From: an uncultured Atopobiaceae bacterium
Lineage (GTDB): Bacteria > Actinomycetota > Coriobacteriia > Coriobacteriales > Atopobiaceae
NCBI GenBank assembly: GCA_944321515.1
Contig: CALULO010000011.1
Span: 1-54,641, forward strand
Direction: 5' to 3'
DNA length: 54,641 nt
The notes under the pieces are model-generated. The model was not told where the DNA came from. It did no database searches and worked only from the letters and a program-made list of their open reading frames with translations. The position numbers and the translations under genes are program-made. Of this stretch, positions 25,051 through 33,302 are shown one piece after another; within the stretch, counting starts at the first letter, position 1, and every line of letters starts with the position of its first letter.

Positions 25051-26004
25051 CTAGAGCGCGGCGTCCTTCGTCCCCAGCGCCGGCGTGGAGGCCCCTTCCC
25101 GCTCGTCCGCGCAGAGGAAGGCGTCAATCTCCGCTAGGCGGGCCTCGGCCTGGCGGCGGCCGGAGAGGTAGAGGCTCAGCAGCGGCTCGCCGGCGCGCTC
25201 CGTGGTTCCCACCGTCACCGGCTCCTCCGGGGCGATGACCAGGCAGCGACCGTCACGCTCCAGCTCCCAGAGGCGCTCGCGCTGGGCGTTGTAGCGAGGC
25301 CCGCGCGTGCGCAGCGCCTCGAGGTAGTAGGGGTAGGCGTCATAGCGGTGGGACCTGAGCGCAATCGCCTCGCTCCCGGCCCCGCGCTCGAAGCCACGGT
25401 CCCGCGTGAGCACCACGAGGGCGCGCTCGGCGGGGACGTGCCCCTCCACCTCGCGCGCGCCAGGTAGGCCCATCGCCGTCTCGTACGGGATGGAGTCCGT
25501 GGTACCGCCGTCCAGGTATCGATGGCCGTCAATCTCCACGATCTGGGACACCATGGGGAGCGAGGCCGAGGCGCGCACCTTGTCGATGTCCTCCGGGTAC
25601 CGGCGCACGGGTACGTAGTCCGGCGTGCCGAAAGTCACGTCCGAGACAACCACCCACATGGGAAGCTCGCTTGCGTTGAAGGTGTCCACGTCGCAGGGAT
25701 CCAGGCGGTTCTGGACCTCGTCATACATGAAGTCGGCGCCGGCTATGTTGCCCGTAGTGGCGAACGACCACAGGGACATGAAGCGCTTGTCGTCACGAAA
25801 GGCGAGCATGTCACGCATGGTTCGACCAATCTGGCGAGAGCGGAAGTTGGACGCGTTAATGGCGCCGGCCGAGACGCCCCACACGCTTGAGAAGCCGTAG
25901 AGGCCGCGCTCCTGCAGCACGTCGAGCACGCCGGCCGTGAACAGGCCGCGAAAGCCGCCGCCCTCCAGGACGAGCGCCGGCACGTTGGTTCTCTCCTGCG
26001 TCAT
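25051..26004 (-). CDS. Patatin-like phospholipase
   Basis: The 317-residue protein has the patatin oxyanion motif LVLEGGGFRGLFTAGVLD (10-27), nucleophile elbow GVSAG (Ser45) and the catalytic Asp in YLDGGTTDSIPY. It fits the YjjU/RssA-like cytoplasmic patatins found in many bacteria; these act as acyl hydrolases but natural substrates are mostly unknown. No signal peptide or membrane span. The start at 26004 is preceded by GAAGGG and aligns with the family start just before the GGG motif. The gene follows the tmRNA terminator and precedes rplM, probably as a single-gene unit. Confidence 0.9.
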   Translation of the reverse strand: MTQERTNVPALVLEGGGFRGLFTAGVLDVLQERGLYGFSSVWGVSAGAINASNFRSRQIGRTMRDMLAFRDDKRFMSLWSFATTGNIAGADFMYDEVQNRLDPCDVDTFNASELPMWVVVSDVTFGTPDYVPVRRYPEDIDKVRASASLPMVSQIVEIDGHRYLDGGTTDSIPYETAMGLPGAREVEGHVPAERALVVLTRDRGFERGAGSEAIALRSHRYDAYPYYLEALRTRGPRYNAQRERLWELERDGRCLVIAPEEPVTVGTTERAGEPLLSLYLSGRRQAEARLAEIDAFLCADEREGASTPALGTKDAAL

Positions 26005-26067
26005 GACCAGACCCTTCGTCGTTCCTCTCGCCGCCGCGTGGGGGGGCGAGCTGCCGTGGTATGAAAA

Positions 26068-26094
26068 GCGCCGGGGCCCCACGGGCCCCGGCGC
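26068..26094 (-). terminator. Intrinsic terminator of the tmRNA gene
   Basis: A perfect twelve-pair GC stem (GCGCCGGGGCCC/GGGCCCCGGCGC) with a three-base loop starts ten bases after the tmRNA CCA end and is followed by UUUU (complement of 26064-26067). Confidence 0.92.
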
Positions 26095-26103
26095 GCGCGT
26101 TCA

Positions 26104-26472
26104 TGGTGGAGGTGCGGAGAATCGAACTCCGGTCCAAAGCAAGTCCCTGACAGGTGTCTCCAGGCTCAGTCGCCGGTTAGGTCTCAGAGGCCGCGCACCC
26201 GGTGACCCGCGCTTGGCCTCCCAGCCGGTTCTGTCTTAGCGCGCGGCATACCGACTACGTCCGCGCGAGCATCTCCCTGAGATGACGTCGCCCCGGGAAC
26301 GGGAGCAATCCCCGGTTTGACGCGTCGCTATCTAATTAAGCGGCGAGAGCCAGCTGAGGCTCGTAAGAGTTGTTGTCGTCAATTCAATTTGACGGTACCC
26401 CTGTTTAACGTGGCGAGGAGACCACGGCCTGCTGCCCATCTCAGACCCACCCTGTCGAAACCAGTCACCCCC
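26104..26472 (-). ncRNA. ssrA: tmRNA (transfer-messenger RNA)
   Basis: The minus strand begins GGGGGTGACTGGTTTCGAC at 26472 and ends with a T-arm GGTTCGATTC and CACCTCC-A-CCA at 26104, giving a seven-pair tRNA-like acceptor stem with one G-U pair and an encoded CCA. The internal reading frame encodes a degradation tag ending DDNNSYEPQLALAA and then TAA TTAG. The codon just before is ATT and the one before that is an in-frame TGA, so the resume codon must be ATT or later. tmRNA with SmpB rescues ribosomes on broken messages; smpB and rnr lie upstream in the same direction. Confidence 0.96.
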
Positions 26473-26539
26473 ATGAGATGGCGTGGGGACGCTGCCACCA
26501 TGCGCTTTTCAACGTACGGGCCGTACGGCCGTAGGGGAC

Positions 26540-26545
26540 ATTCTA
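26540..26545 (-). promoter_or_regulatory. Candidate -10 (TAGAAT) for ssrA
   Basis: TAGAAT lies about 68 bases before the mature tmRNA 5' end, compatible with a precursor trimmed by RNase P. A -35 is not clear at 17 bases' spacing. Confidence 0.4.
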
Positions 26546-26617
26546 CCCGTTTTGCCGAGCGCTAGACACGGTGCGTGAGGCGGAGGGAGGGGTCGCGGGC
26601 GGGGGGCGCAACGCAAA

Positions 26618-26649
26618 GCGGGGCGCCCTCCCGCAGGAGACCGCCCCGC
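26618..26649 (-). terminator. Terminator-like hairpin after the rubredoxin gene
   Basis: GCGGGGCG pairs with CGCCCCGC around a 16-base loop, followed by TTTGCG in the minus sense. It starts about 35 bases after the rubredoxin stop and separates it from the ssrA promoter. Confidence 0.55.
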
Positions 26650-26683
26650 CGACGCCGCCCGCAGCCGCGGGCCTCTCGTCGCC

Positions 26684-26824
26684 CTACTCCTCGACGAGCT
26701 CGAACATGTCCGGGCCCACGCCGCAGACCTCGCAAACGAAGTCCTCGGGCAGCTCGGGGGTGTCCACGGTGACCTCCCAGCCGCAGACGGTGCAGCGGAA
26801 CGTGTACTTCTTCTCCTCGGCCAT
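26684..26824 (-). CDS. Minimal rubredoxin-type protein (46 aa)
   Basis: The protein is little more than one iron-binding knuckle pair: CTVCGWE near residue 11 and CEVCGVGPDMFE near residue 31. Four Cys should bind one Fe as in rubredoxin. The end GVGPDMFELVEE matches the second half of the rubredoxin domain in the rubrerythrin gene of this window. ATG at 26824 follows AGAGAGGAGAGG. Rubredoxins carry single electrons to reductases and peroxidases; its immediate neighbour is a flavin reductase, so the two probably form one electron-transfer pair. Confidence 0.85.
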   Translation of the reverse strand: MAEEKKYTFRCTVCGWEVTVDTPELPEDFVCEVCGVGPDMFELVEE

Positions 26825-26900
26825 GTGCCTCTCCTCTCTTCGGCCCCCCGGTCGGGAGGCTGCTGACAAATGCTATCACACCGGTAGCGTTTATCGTCCA

Positions 26901-26919
26901 CCGGCGAGAAGAACCTCGG
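26901..26919 (-). repeat. Short hairpin element after the flavin reductase
   Basis: CCGGCGAGAAGAACCTCGG lies directly after the flavin reductase stop and differs by one base from the element at 14072-14090. GAG/CTC and CC/GG pair with a bulge; the loop in RNA is GUUCUU. Confidence 0.5.
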
Positions 26920-26927
26920 TTCGGCGG

Positions 26928-27440
26928 CTAGCTTACACCCTCCACGTAGGAGGACGCCTTCGGCGGCGTCTTGCCCTTAAGCGTGCTGTGGTAGTAGGCG
27001 TAGGTCATCGGCGGGTTGCTCGAGAGGTTGCCCGCGTCCACGACCTCTCCCACGAAGGTGAGGTGCGTACCCACGTCCACGGTCTGGACAACCTTGCAGC
27101 ACACGTAGGAGCAGACGTGCTCGGTGGGGTACGGGTCCCCGGTGGCGGCCACAGCGCTCTGGATGCCGTCGAACTTGTCGAAGTCGGCCGAGCTCCTGAA
27201 GCCGAAGCGCCCCACAAAGAGCATGTCGGCGGTCTCGTCCACCACGGCCAGCGAGAAGTGCCCGGCATCGCTGATGACACCGCAGGTCACGTTTTCCTTG
27301 TTCACCGTGACGCTCACCTGGAGCGGCGCGGCGGTCACCTGCAGGCCGGTATTGACGATGCAGCCAGCCGTGCGGTCACCGCTCGCGGCGGACACCACGT
27401 ACAGCCCCGACGTGAACTTGAACAGTGCAGTTGCGTCCAT
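26928..27440 (-). CDS. Flavin reductase (NAD(P)H:FMN oxidoreductase-like)
   Basis: The 170-residue protein matches flavin reductase-like domains: FKFTSGLYVVSAASGDRTAGCIVNTGLQVT (FMN-binding start), QVSVTVNKENVTCGVI, GHFSLAVVDE, and FGFRSSADFDKFDG. Such domains occur fused to rubredoxin in high-molecular-weight rubredoxins of anaerobes, which use NAD(P)H to feed flavodiiron proteins. Here the rubredoxin is a separate gene just downstream, consistent with a split version of that module. No signal peptide. Confidence 0.85.
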   Translation of the reverse strand: MDATALFKFTSGLYVVSAASGDRTAGCIVNTGLQVTAAPLQVSVTVNKENVTCGVISDAGHFSLAVVDETADMLFVGRFGFRSSADFDKFDGIQSAVAATGDPYPTEHVCSYVCCKVVQTVDVGTHLTFVGEVVDAGNLSSNPPMTYAYYHSTLKGKTPPKASSYVEGVS

Positions 27441-27484
27441 GCCCTCTCCTCTCTGGCGCCCGCGGGCGCCCCGCCGGCCTGCGC

Positions 27485-27997
27485 CTAGCGGCTCATCTCC
27501 TTGAGCGCGCGGGCGATCTCGCGGTCGGAGTCACGCCGCGCCATGTCTGCGCGCTTGTCGTAGAGCTTCTTGCCGCGCCCGAGGCCAATGGCCAGCTTGA
27601 CGCGGTTGTGCTCGTCAAAGTAGAGCTCCAGCGGTACCAGCGCCACGCCCTTCTGGCGCAGCTTGGCGTCTAGGTAGTCAATCTGCCGGCGATGCAGCAG
27701 CAGACGCCGCTTGCGGTCCGGGTCCACGTTCCACACCCCGCCGTTGGAGTAGGGGTGTACGTGCACACCGTGCAGCCACGCCTCGCGGCCGCGAATGAGG
27801 CAGAACGCGTCGGTGATCTGGCAGGCACGCTCTCGCAGGCTCTTCACCTCGGTGCCGGTGAGCTCGATGCCCGCCTCGAAGGTCTCGTCGATGAAGTACT
27901 CGTGGCGCGCGGAGCGGTTCTTTGCGATGGTCTTCTTGCCCGGCTTTGCCTCGCGCGCCTTGGCGGCGGCCTGGCGCACGACCTTACTCTTGGCCAT
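27485..27997 (-). CDS. smpB: SsrA-binding protein SmpB
   Basis: The 170-residue protein has the SmpB core: NRSARHEYFIDETFEAG, GTEVKSLRERACQITDAFCLIRGREAWLHG, HPYSNGGV and the end GKKLYDKRADMARRDSDREI, whose basic C-terminal tail enters the ribosome decoding site. It delivers tmRNA to stalled ribosomes. The start at 27997 overlaps the stop of the upstream TPR gene by 14 bases, so translation is coupled. ssrA lies about 1 kb downstream. Confidence 0.97.
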   Translation of the reverse strand: MAKSKVVRQAAAKAREAKPGKKTIAKNRSARHEYFIDETFEAGIELTGTEVKSLRERACQITDAFCLIRGREAWLHGVHVHPYSNGGVWNVDPDRKRRLLLHRRQIDYLDAKLRQKGVALVPLELYFDEHNRVKLAIGLGRGKKLYDKRADMARRDSDREIARALKEMSR

Positions 27998-28877
27998 CGC
28001 TCGCCTCCCCCGCCGCGGTGACGGCGCCGTCCTTCTCGACCTCCGCATCCGCGTCACGGATGAGCTCGAGCAGCGCCTTGGCGGCGGGCTCCCCCACCAG
28101 GTCGCGGGCGCGTAGCGTGAGGACGGCGGCCACGTCGCGCTGGCCGTCGGCCGCCGCGTCGGCGGCACACATGAGCAGGCACACGGCGATCTCCGCGTTC
28201 GCCCCGTCAGGCAGGCCCTCGGCGGAAAGAAGCTCACCCATCTCCGAGTCGCTCACCAGGTCGGGGTCCCTCTCGGTGCCAGCCGCCTGGTCGAGCGCCG
28301 CAGCCAGCGTGGTGTCCCGCACGTCCAGGGCGCGCGCCGCGCGCAGGGCGGCCGCGGCGGTGCGAGGCTTCCCGCTCGCCTCGAACCAGCTCGAGAAGTT
28401 CACGAAGGCCCTCGCCAGGTGGCGCGCGTCGCTCGCCCGCTCGAAGACGCTGTAGCTGAGCGCCAGGTACTCCTGCATGTCACCGGCCACACGGTAGAGG
28501 TCCGCCAGGTTGAGGCGGTAGCTGCAGTCCATGGGGTTCCAGCGCACGGCGCGCTTCAGGGCCTCGGTAGCCTCGTCGTAGTCCCCGGCCCGAACGTTGG
28601 CAAGGGCGAGGTCGTTGTAGAGGCGGTCAAGCGGCTCGCCGACGTCGCGCAGCTCCCGGGGATCGTTCTCCACGCGGCGATACGCAAGGCGCTCGAAGAG
28701 CGTGGGGAAGCTGAACCACTGCACCTCGTCGGTGGTGGGACAGTTCTTGTCCACGTACTCCTCGGCGTCCTCGGCTAGGCGTGCCAGAAGCTCGGCGGCA
28801 GCCTCGGGCTCCCCCTGGAGCATGAGGCCCTCAGCACGCTCGAGCTCCTCGGTCAGCGTTGTCTGGTTCTGGCTCAT
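27984..28877 (-). CDS. TPR-like repeat protein of unknown function
   Basis: The 297-residue acidic protein is largely helical. Helix pairs such as LYNDLALANVRAGDYDEATEALKRAVRWNP and SYRLNLADLYRVAGDMQEYLALSYSVFERA resemble tetratricopeptide repeats. There is no signal peptide, membrane segment or catalytic motif; the last 25 residues are acidic. TPR arrays usually bind partner proteins. Its position between rnr and smpB, with a 14-base overlap into smpB, suggests a link to ribosome rescue or RNA decay, but this is inference from context. Confidence 0.65.
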   Translation of the reverse strand: MSQNQTTLTEELERAEGLMLQGEPEAAAELLARLAEDAEEYVDKNCPTTDEVQWFSFPTLFERLAYRRVENDPRELRDVGEPLDRLYNDLALANVRAGDYDEATEALKRAVRWNPMDCSYRLNLADLYRVAGDMQEYLALSYSVFERASDARHLARAFVNFSSWFEASGKPRTAAAALRAARALDVRDTTLAAALDQAAGTERDPDLVSDSEMGELLSAEGLPDGANAEIAVCLLMCAADAAADGQRDVAAVLTLRARDLVGEPAAKALLELIRDADAEVEKDGAVTAAGEASDGQE

Positions 28878-28970
28878 ATCCCCTCCTGGCGGCGATGCCG
28901 CACGGGTTGTGTCCCACGGGGCCGCGGCACGGCGGCCCGCAACAAAACGGCTAGGTGGTAAGTGTTCCCA

Positions 28971-31046
28971 TTATTGCGCAGGCGTGTCGGCACGGCGAGA
29001 AGTACCCCGTGGACGGCCCCGCCCGGGGCGCACGGGCGCGAGGTCTATCTGTCCGCGCGCCACGTTAACGCCCGCGACCTCAACGACGATGTGACGCCCG
29101 AGCCCCCAGACCTCTCCGGACTCCTCGCCCGTAAGCGTGAGCCGTGCCTCGTCGTAGGAGAACCACTCGCTGCCGAGCAGGCGCGTGGGAACCAGGCCCT
29201 CGGCGTACGTCTCGTCGAGCGTCACGAAGAGCCCGAAGCGCTCGCAGCCGGAGACCACGCCCGAGCAGCGCTCCCCCACGCGACCCTCGTAGAGCTGCGC
29301 CATCTTTATCTTCTGGGAGGCCCGCCCCGCGGAGTCGGCGGCCCGCTCGCGCTCCGAGCACGTGCGACAGAGCTGCGGGAGCGCCGTGGCCTGTGCGCGC
29401 ATCTCGGGCCCCTCCGCACGACCGGCGAGAAGCGCCTTGAGGGCGCGGTGCACGAGGACGTCCGGATAGCGACGAATCGGCGAGGTGAAGTGACAGTAGG
29501 CGGGTGCGCCGAGCGCGTAGTGGCCCTCGTTCTTCGGTAGGTAGATGGCACGGCGCTGAGCCCTCAGCAGGAGCGCGCTCGCCAGCGGGGCGCCCTGTGT
29601 GCCCTCCGCGCGCGCAAGCACGGACTGAATGGCAAAGGGGTCGCCAGCAAGCAGCCCGGCCGACGTCTCCGCGTCCAGCAGGCCAAGCTCGCGCAGCGGC
29701 GGAACACAAGCCTTGAGGTCGTCGGGCGCGGGGGGCTCGTGCACGCGATAGGCCGCTGGGGCGTCGACGTCCGCCAGGCGGCGCGCAACGCACTCGTTGG
29801 CCACGAGCATGGCCTCCTCGATGAGGCCCGTGGCTCTCGTGCGCCGGCGCACGGAGACACCCTGTGGGCGGCCGCCGCCGTCCAGAAGGACCTTTGCCTC
29901 CACGGTCTCAAAGTCGATGGCACCTCGCCGGCGACGCACGCGCTCGCGCAGGGCTCGCACCTCGTCCAAGGCGCGCAGTAGCTCCGCCACCTCAGACGCC
30001 CGGCCTCCCTCGCCGGGAAGCCCGTCTGCGGCGAGGCTCCCCTCCAGCAGGGCGTCCACCTGGTCATAGGTGAGTCGGGCCGCCGAGCGGATGACGGACG
30101 AGCACATATGCGCGCCCGTCACCTTGCCATCTGCGCCCATGCGCACGACGACGCTCACGGCCAGGCGGTCCTCGCCGGGGCGGAGGGAGCAGACGTCGTT
30201 TGAGAGGCGCTCGGGCAGCATCGGGATGACGCGGTCAACCAGATAGGCTGAGCAGGTACGTCGCTTGGCCTCGTTGTCGATCGGGGTGTCTGTGCCCACG
30301 TAGTGCGTGACGTCGGCAATGTGGACCCCCAGCTCAAAGCCGCCTCCCGGCAGCCTCCGTGCGCTCACCGCGTCGTCGAAGTCCCGCGCGTCGACGGGGT
30401 CCACGGTCACGCAGAGCACGTCACGGAGGTCTCGGCGGCGCCGGTCCTTGGCCAGAGCGCCCTCCACGTCGGCGACAATCTGCTCGGCCTGCTCCAGGGC
30501 GCGCGCCGGAAACTCCCCTGGCAGGCCAAAGGAGGCGATGACGGACTCGACGTTGAGGTCGAGCTCCTCGGCCGACCCCACGCGGCGCTCAAGCGTCACT
30601 ACCGCCGCGCTCTTTCGGGTGGGATACTCCGCGATCCGCGCAAGCACCACGTCCCCCTCGCCAACGCCAAGACGCCCCGGGCTCGGGTCCTCCGGCACCA
30701 CGAAGAAGTCGTGGCCGATCCTTGCGTCAAGCGGGACCACGGCCCCAAGCGGCCCGGCGGGCGAGAAGCGACCGAGGAAGGTGGTCACCGCCCGCTCCAG
30801 CACGGAGCGCACCACCGCGCGCGGGGCGCGGCCGCGCTGCTCGATGAGCGCGACCTCCACCGTGTCCCCGTTCATCGCCTCACGCTGGCCATGGCGCACG
30901 AGCTCGAAGTCCCCCTCCGGGCTCTCGACGTGGGCCGCGCCCGGACGCGACACCACGAGCACGCCCGTGACGGTGTGCCTGCGCTCCCGCGCGCCGCCAG
31001 CCCTGCCCCGACGCCTGCTCCCGTGATGCGGCCTGCTCCGCCCCAT
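28971..31046 (-). CDS. rnr: Ribonuclease R (RNB-family 3'-5' exoribonuclease)
   Basis: The 691-residue protein has N-terminal cold-shock-like regions, the catalytic RNB domain with DPVDARDFDDAVS (219-225 carry the metal-binding Asp set) and LPERLSNDVCSLRPGEDRLAVSV, the HFTSPIRRYPD signature and a C-terminal S1 domain (VVSGCERFGLFVTLD). It degrades structured RNA from the 3' end and, with tmRNA-SmpB, nonstop messages. The chosen start at 31046 has GGACGGAGAAGC upstream. Its basic N-terminus (GRSRPHHGSRRRGRAGG) is likely RNA-contacting. Confidence 0.94.
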   Translation of the reverse strand: MGRSRPHHGSRRRGRAGGARERRHTVTGVLVVSRPGAAHVESPEGDFELVRHGQREAMNGDTVEVALIEQRGRAPRAVVRSVLERAVTTFLGRFSPAGPLGAVVPLDARIGHDFFVVPEDPSPGRLGVGEGDVVLARIAEYPTRKSAAVVTLERRVGSAEELDLNVESVIASFGLPGEFPARALEQAEQIVADVEGALAKDRRRRDLRDVLCVTVDPVDARDFDDAVSARRLPGGGFELGVHIADVTHYVGTDTPIDNEAKRRTCSAYLVDRVIPMLPERLSNDVCSLRPGEDRLAVSVVVRMGADGKVTGAHMCSSVIRSAARLTYDQVDALLEGSLAADGLPGEGGRASEVAELLRALDEVRALRERVRRRRGAIDFETVEAKVLLDGGGRPQGVSVRRRTRATGLIEEAMLVANECVARRLADVDAPAAYRVHEPPAPDDLKACVPPLRELGLLDAETSAGLLAGDPFAIQSVLARAEGTQGAPLASALLLRAQRRAIYLPKNEGHYALGAPAYCHFTSPIRRYPDVLVHRALKALLAGRAEGPEMRAQATALPQLCRTCSERERAADSAGRASQKIKMAQLYEGRVGERCSGVVSGCERFGLFVTLDETYAEGLVPTRLLGSEWFSYDEARLTLTGEESGEVWGLGRHIVVEVAGVNVARGQIDLAPVRPGRGRPRGTSRRADTPAQ

Positions 31047-31160
31047 GCTTCTCCGTCCTTCTCGTCGTCTCACACTCACCATACCCTAAACCACGGGGAC
31101 GCCCGCGGGCCCGCCGGGCAGGGCGGTCGTGACGGCAGAGCACCCCCGCGATATAAAGAG

Positions 31161-31220
31161 GGGCTCCCCGGACCGCGCAAGGGTCGTGCGAAGCACGTCC
31201 ACGCGCGGGCCGGGGAGCCC
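31161..31220 (-). terminator. Large three-tier stem-loop after ftsX
   Basis: An eleven-pair outer stem (GGGCTCCCCGG/CCGGGGAGCCC) encloses a six-pair stem (CCGCGC/GCGCGG) and a five-pair inner stem (CGTGC/GCACG) with a three-base loop. In the minus sense it is followed by CTCTTTATATC, a weak U tract. It starts 24 bases after the ftsX stop. It should end the ftsEX message but is more elaborate than the other terminators here. Confidence 0.75.
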
Positions 31221-31243
31221 TGGAAGCGCAGCCCTGAGAGCCG

Positions 31244-32182
31244 TTACACCTTCAGATAACGTCGCATCGCGATCGCGGAGCCGAACAGGCCGATCACAAT
31301 GCCAATCACAAGCAGCGCCCCGAACGTCATGTAGAGCATCCTTGCGGGAATCTCGAACGAGAGGAACGAGAGGTTGCTCGACAGCACCGGCATCACGGCG
31401 TTGAGGCCCGCCCAGAGCGCCACGATAGCCAGCACCGCGGCGATGAGCGCCTCGAGCGCGCCCTCCATGATGAAGGGCCCGCGGATGAAGCCGTTGGAGG
31501 CGCCCACCAGACGCATGATGGCAATCTCGCGACGGCGCGCGGTGATGGCGAGGCGGATCGTGTTGTTGATGAACACGAAGGCCACGAAGGTCAGCATGAC
31601 CACCAGCACCACGGCGGCAAGGCGGATGTAGTTGGTCACCTCGAAGAGGCGGTCGACCGTCCCCTGGCCGTACAGCACGTCGTCGGCGGCGTTGCTGCCC
31701 TCCTCACCCGCGCCGTCGCGAATCTGGGCGAAGGTGGAGTCGCTCATGATGCGCTCGGCCGTGGCCTCGACCTGCTGCGGGTCGTCGAGCGTAATCACCA
31801 GCGAGGCCGGCAGCGGATTCTGGCCGTCGAGTGCCGCCACGGCGTCGCTCGCGTTGCGGTTGGACATGGAGGTGCGGTACTCCTCGAGCGCCTCGTCCTT
31901 GGACTTGTAGGTCACCGACGCCACGTTGTCCCAGCCCTCGATTTCGGACTGGAAGGAGTCCACGGCGGACTGGTCAACGTCGTCGGAGAGGAAGGCCTGG
32001 ATGGTGACGCTGTCCTCCACGCCGCCCACCACGCCGTTGATCATGATGGAGCCGAGAATGAACAGGCCGATGATGAACAGCGAGAGGAAAATCGTCACCA
32101 CGGCACCGAGCACCGTCGTCCAGTTGCGGCGGAAGTGGTGGCCGGCCTCGCGCAGGGAGTAGCCAAAGTTAGAGGGCACCAT
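31244..32182 (-). CDS. ftsX: Cell-division ABC permease FtsX
   Basis: The 312-residue membrane protein has the FtsX layout: a first membrane helix (about 24-46), an extracytoplasmic domain containing SVTIQAFLSDDVDQ and NPLPASLVITL, then three membrane helices with FINNTIRLAITARRREIAIMRLVGASNGFIRGPFIMEGALEALI before the second. FtsEX signals from the division site across the membrane to activate peptidoglycan hydrolases. The start at 32182 lies inside the end of ftsE (14-base overlap), so the two are coupled. Confidence 0.95.
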   Translation of the reverse strand: MVPSNFGYSLREAGHHFRRNWTTVLGAVVTIFLSLFIIGLFILGSIMINGVVGGVEDSVTIQAFLSDDVDQSAVDSFQSEIEGWDNVASVTYKSKDEALEEYRTSMSNRNASDAVAALDGQNPLPASLVITLDDPQQVEATAERIMSDSTFAQIRDGAGEEGSNAADDVLYGQGTVDRLFEVTNYIRLAAVVLVVMLTFVAFVFINNTIRLAITARRREIAIMRLVGASNGFIRGPFIMEGALEALIAAVLAIVALWAGLNAVMPVLSSNLSFLSFEIPARMLYMTFGALLVIGIVIGLFGSAIAMRRYLKV

Positions 32183-33200
32183 AGTAGCCGTAGCCTCCCT
32201 TCTCCTGGTCGCGCACCACGTGTCCTGCCTCAAGCGCGATGACGCGCTTGCGCATGGAGTCGACCATCTCGCGGTCGTGCGTGGCCATGACGACGGTGGT
32301 GCCGGCGCGGTTGATGAGGTCGAGCAGCTTCATGATGCCCAGCGAGATGGCCGGGTCGAGGTTGCCGGTGGGCTCGTCGCACACCAGCAGCGGCGGACGG
32401 TTGACCATGGCGCGCGCCACGGAGACGCGCTGCTGCTCGCCGCCGGAGAGCTGGTCGGGGAAGTGCTTCATCTTCTCCGCAAGGCCCACCAGGCGCAGCA
32501 CCTCGGGAACCTGCGCCTTGATGACGGAGCGGGGCTTGCCGATGCACTCCAGGGCAAACGCCACGTTCTCGTAGACGGTCTTGTCCGGCAGAAGCTTGAA
32601 GTCCTGGTAGACGGTGCCAATCTGACGACGCAGATAGGGAATCTTCTTGTTCCTCATGCGGGTCAGGTCCTGGCCGGCAACAAAGACCTGGCCGGAGCTG
32701 GCCTTGAGCTCGCGCGTGATGAGACGCAGAAGCGATGACTTGCCCGAGCCGGAGTGGCCCACCACAAAGACGAACTCTCCGGGGTAGATGTCAAGGCTTA
32801 CGTTGTCGAGTGCAGGCTTGTTGGGCTGGGCCGGGTAGATGAGTGTGACGTTTTTGAACGACACGGTGGGGGTTCCGGTGCGCGGGACCGCAGGTGCGGA
32901 GTCGTCGCCGGCGAGCGACGAGTAGACGCTTGTGGTGACGGGTTGCTCGGCAGCGTCCGCCGAGTCGGCCGGATCGCTCGCGGTGACGACATGAACCGCC
33001 TCGGGCGCCTCGGGGACGTCCGCGACCGCGGGTGCCTCGGCGGACTCTTCCGCCTGCTCGTAGGTGCCCGCCGCCAGGAAGGCGCCGGTGTCGTCAGGCG
33101 AGGTTACCTCCACCTGCGGAGCCGTCTCAGGCGCAAGCGGCTGCAGCTGCTCCTCGCCCTCGGACCCCTGTCGCTCAGTGCTGCGAAAGTGACTGGCCAC
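32169..33200 (-). CDS. ftsE: Cell-division ABC ATPase FtsE with long N-terminal extension
   Basis: From about residue 112 the protein is a normal FtsE: Walker A GHSGSGKS (148-155), LSGGEQQRVSVARAMV, LLVCDEPTGNLDP and a switch His in MATHDREMV. It powers FtsX. FtsE is usually about 220-230 residues; this one has 343 because of an acidic, Pro/Glu/Ala-rich N-terminal region of about 110 residues with no recognisable domain. The initiator is GTG at 33200, with AAGGAAAAGGAG upstream. A shorter start directly before the ABC domain is possible but no good ribosome site was noticed there. Confidence 0.93.
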   Translation of the reverse strand: MASHFRSTERQGSEGEEQLQPLAPETAPQVEVTSPDDTGAFLAAGTYEQAEESAEAPAVADVPEAPEAVHVVTASDPADSADAAEQPVTTSVYSSLAGDDSAPAVPRTGTPTVSFKNVTLIYPAQPNKPALDNVSLDIYPGEFVFVVGHSGSGKSSLLRLITRELKASSGQVFVAGQDLTRMRNKKIPYLRRQIGTVYQDFKLLPDKTVYENVAFALECIGKPRSVIKAQVPEVLRLVGLAEKMKHFPDQLSGGEQQRVSVARAMVNRPPLLVCDEPTGNLDPAISLGIMKLLDLINRAGTTVVMATHDREMVDSMRKRVIALEAGHVVRDQEKGGYGYYGAL

Positions 33201-33302
33201 AGAAGCTCCTTTTCCTTGTGCTCACGATGGACAAATACGCGTCTAGTCTAGCAAACGGCCAACTTCCCTCGACAATCCCGACACCGCGTCCACATAGACA
33301 AG

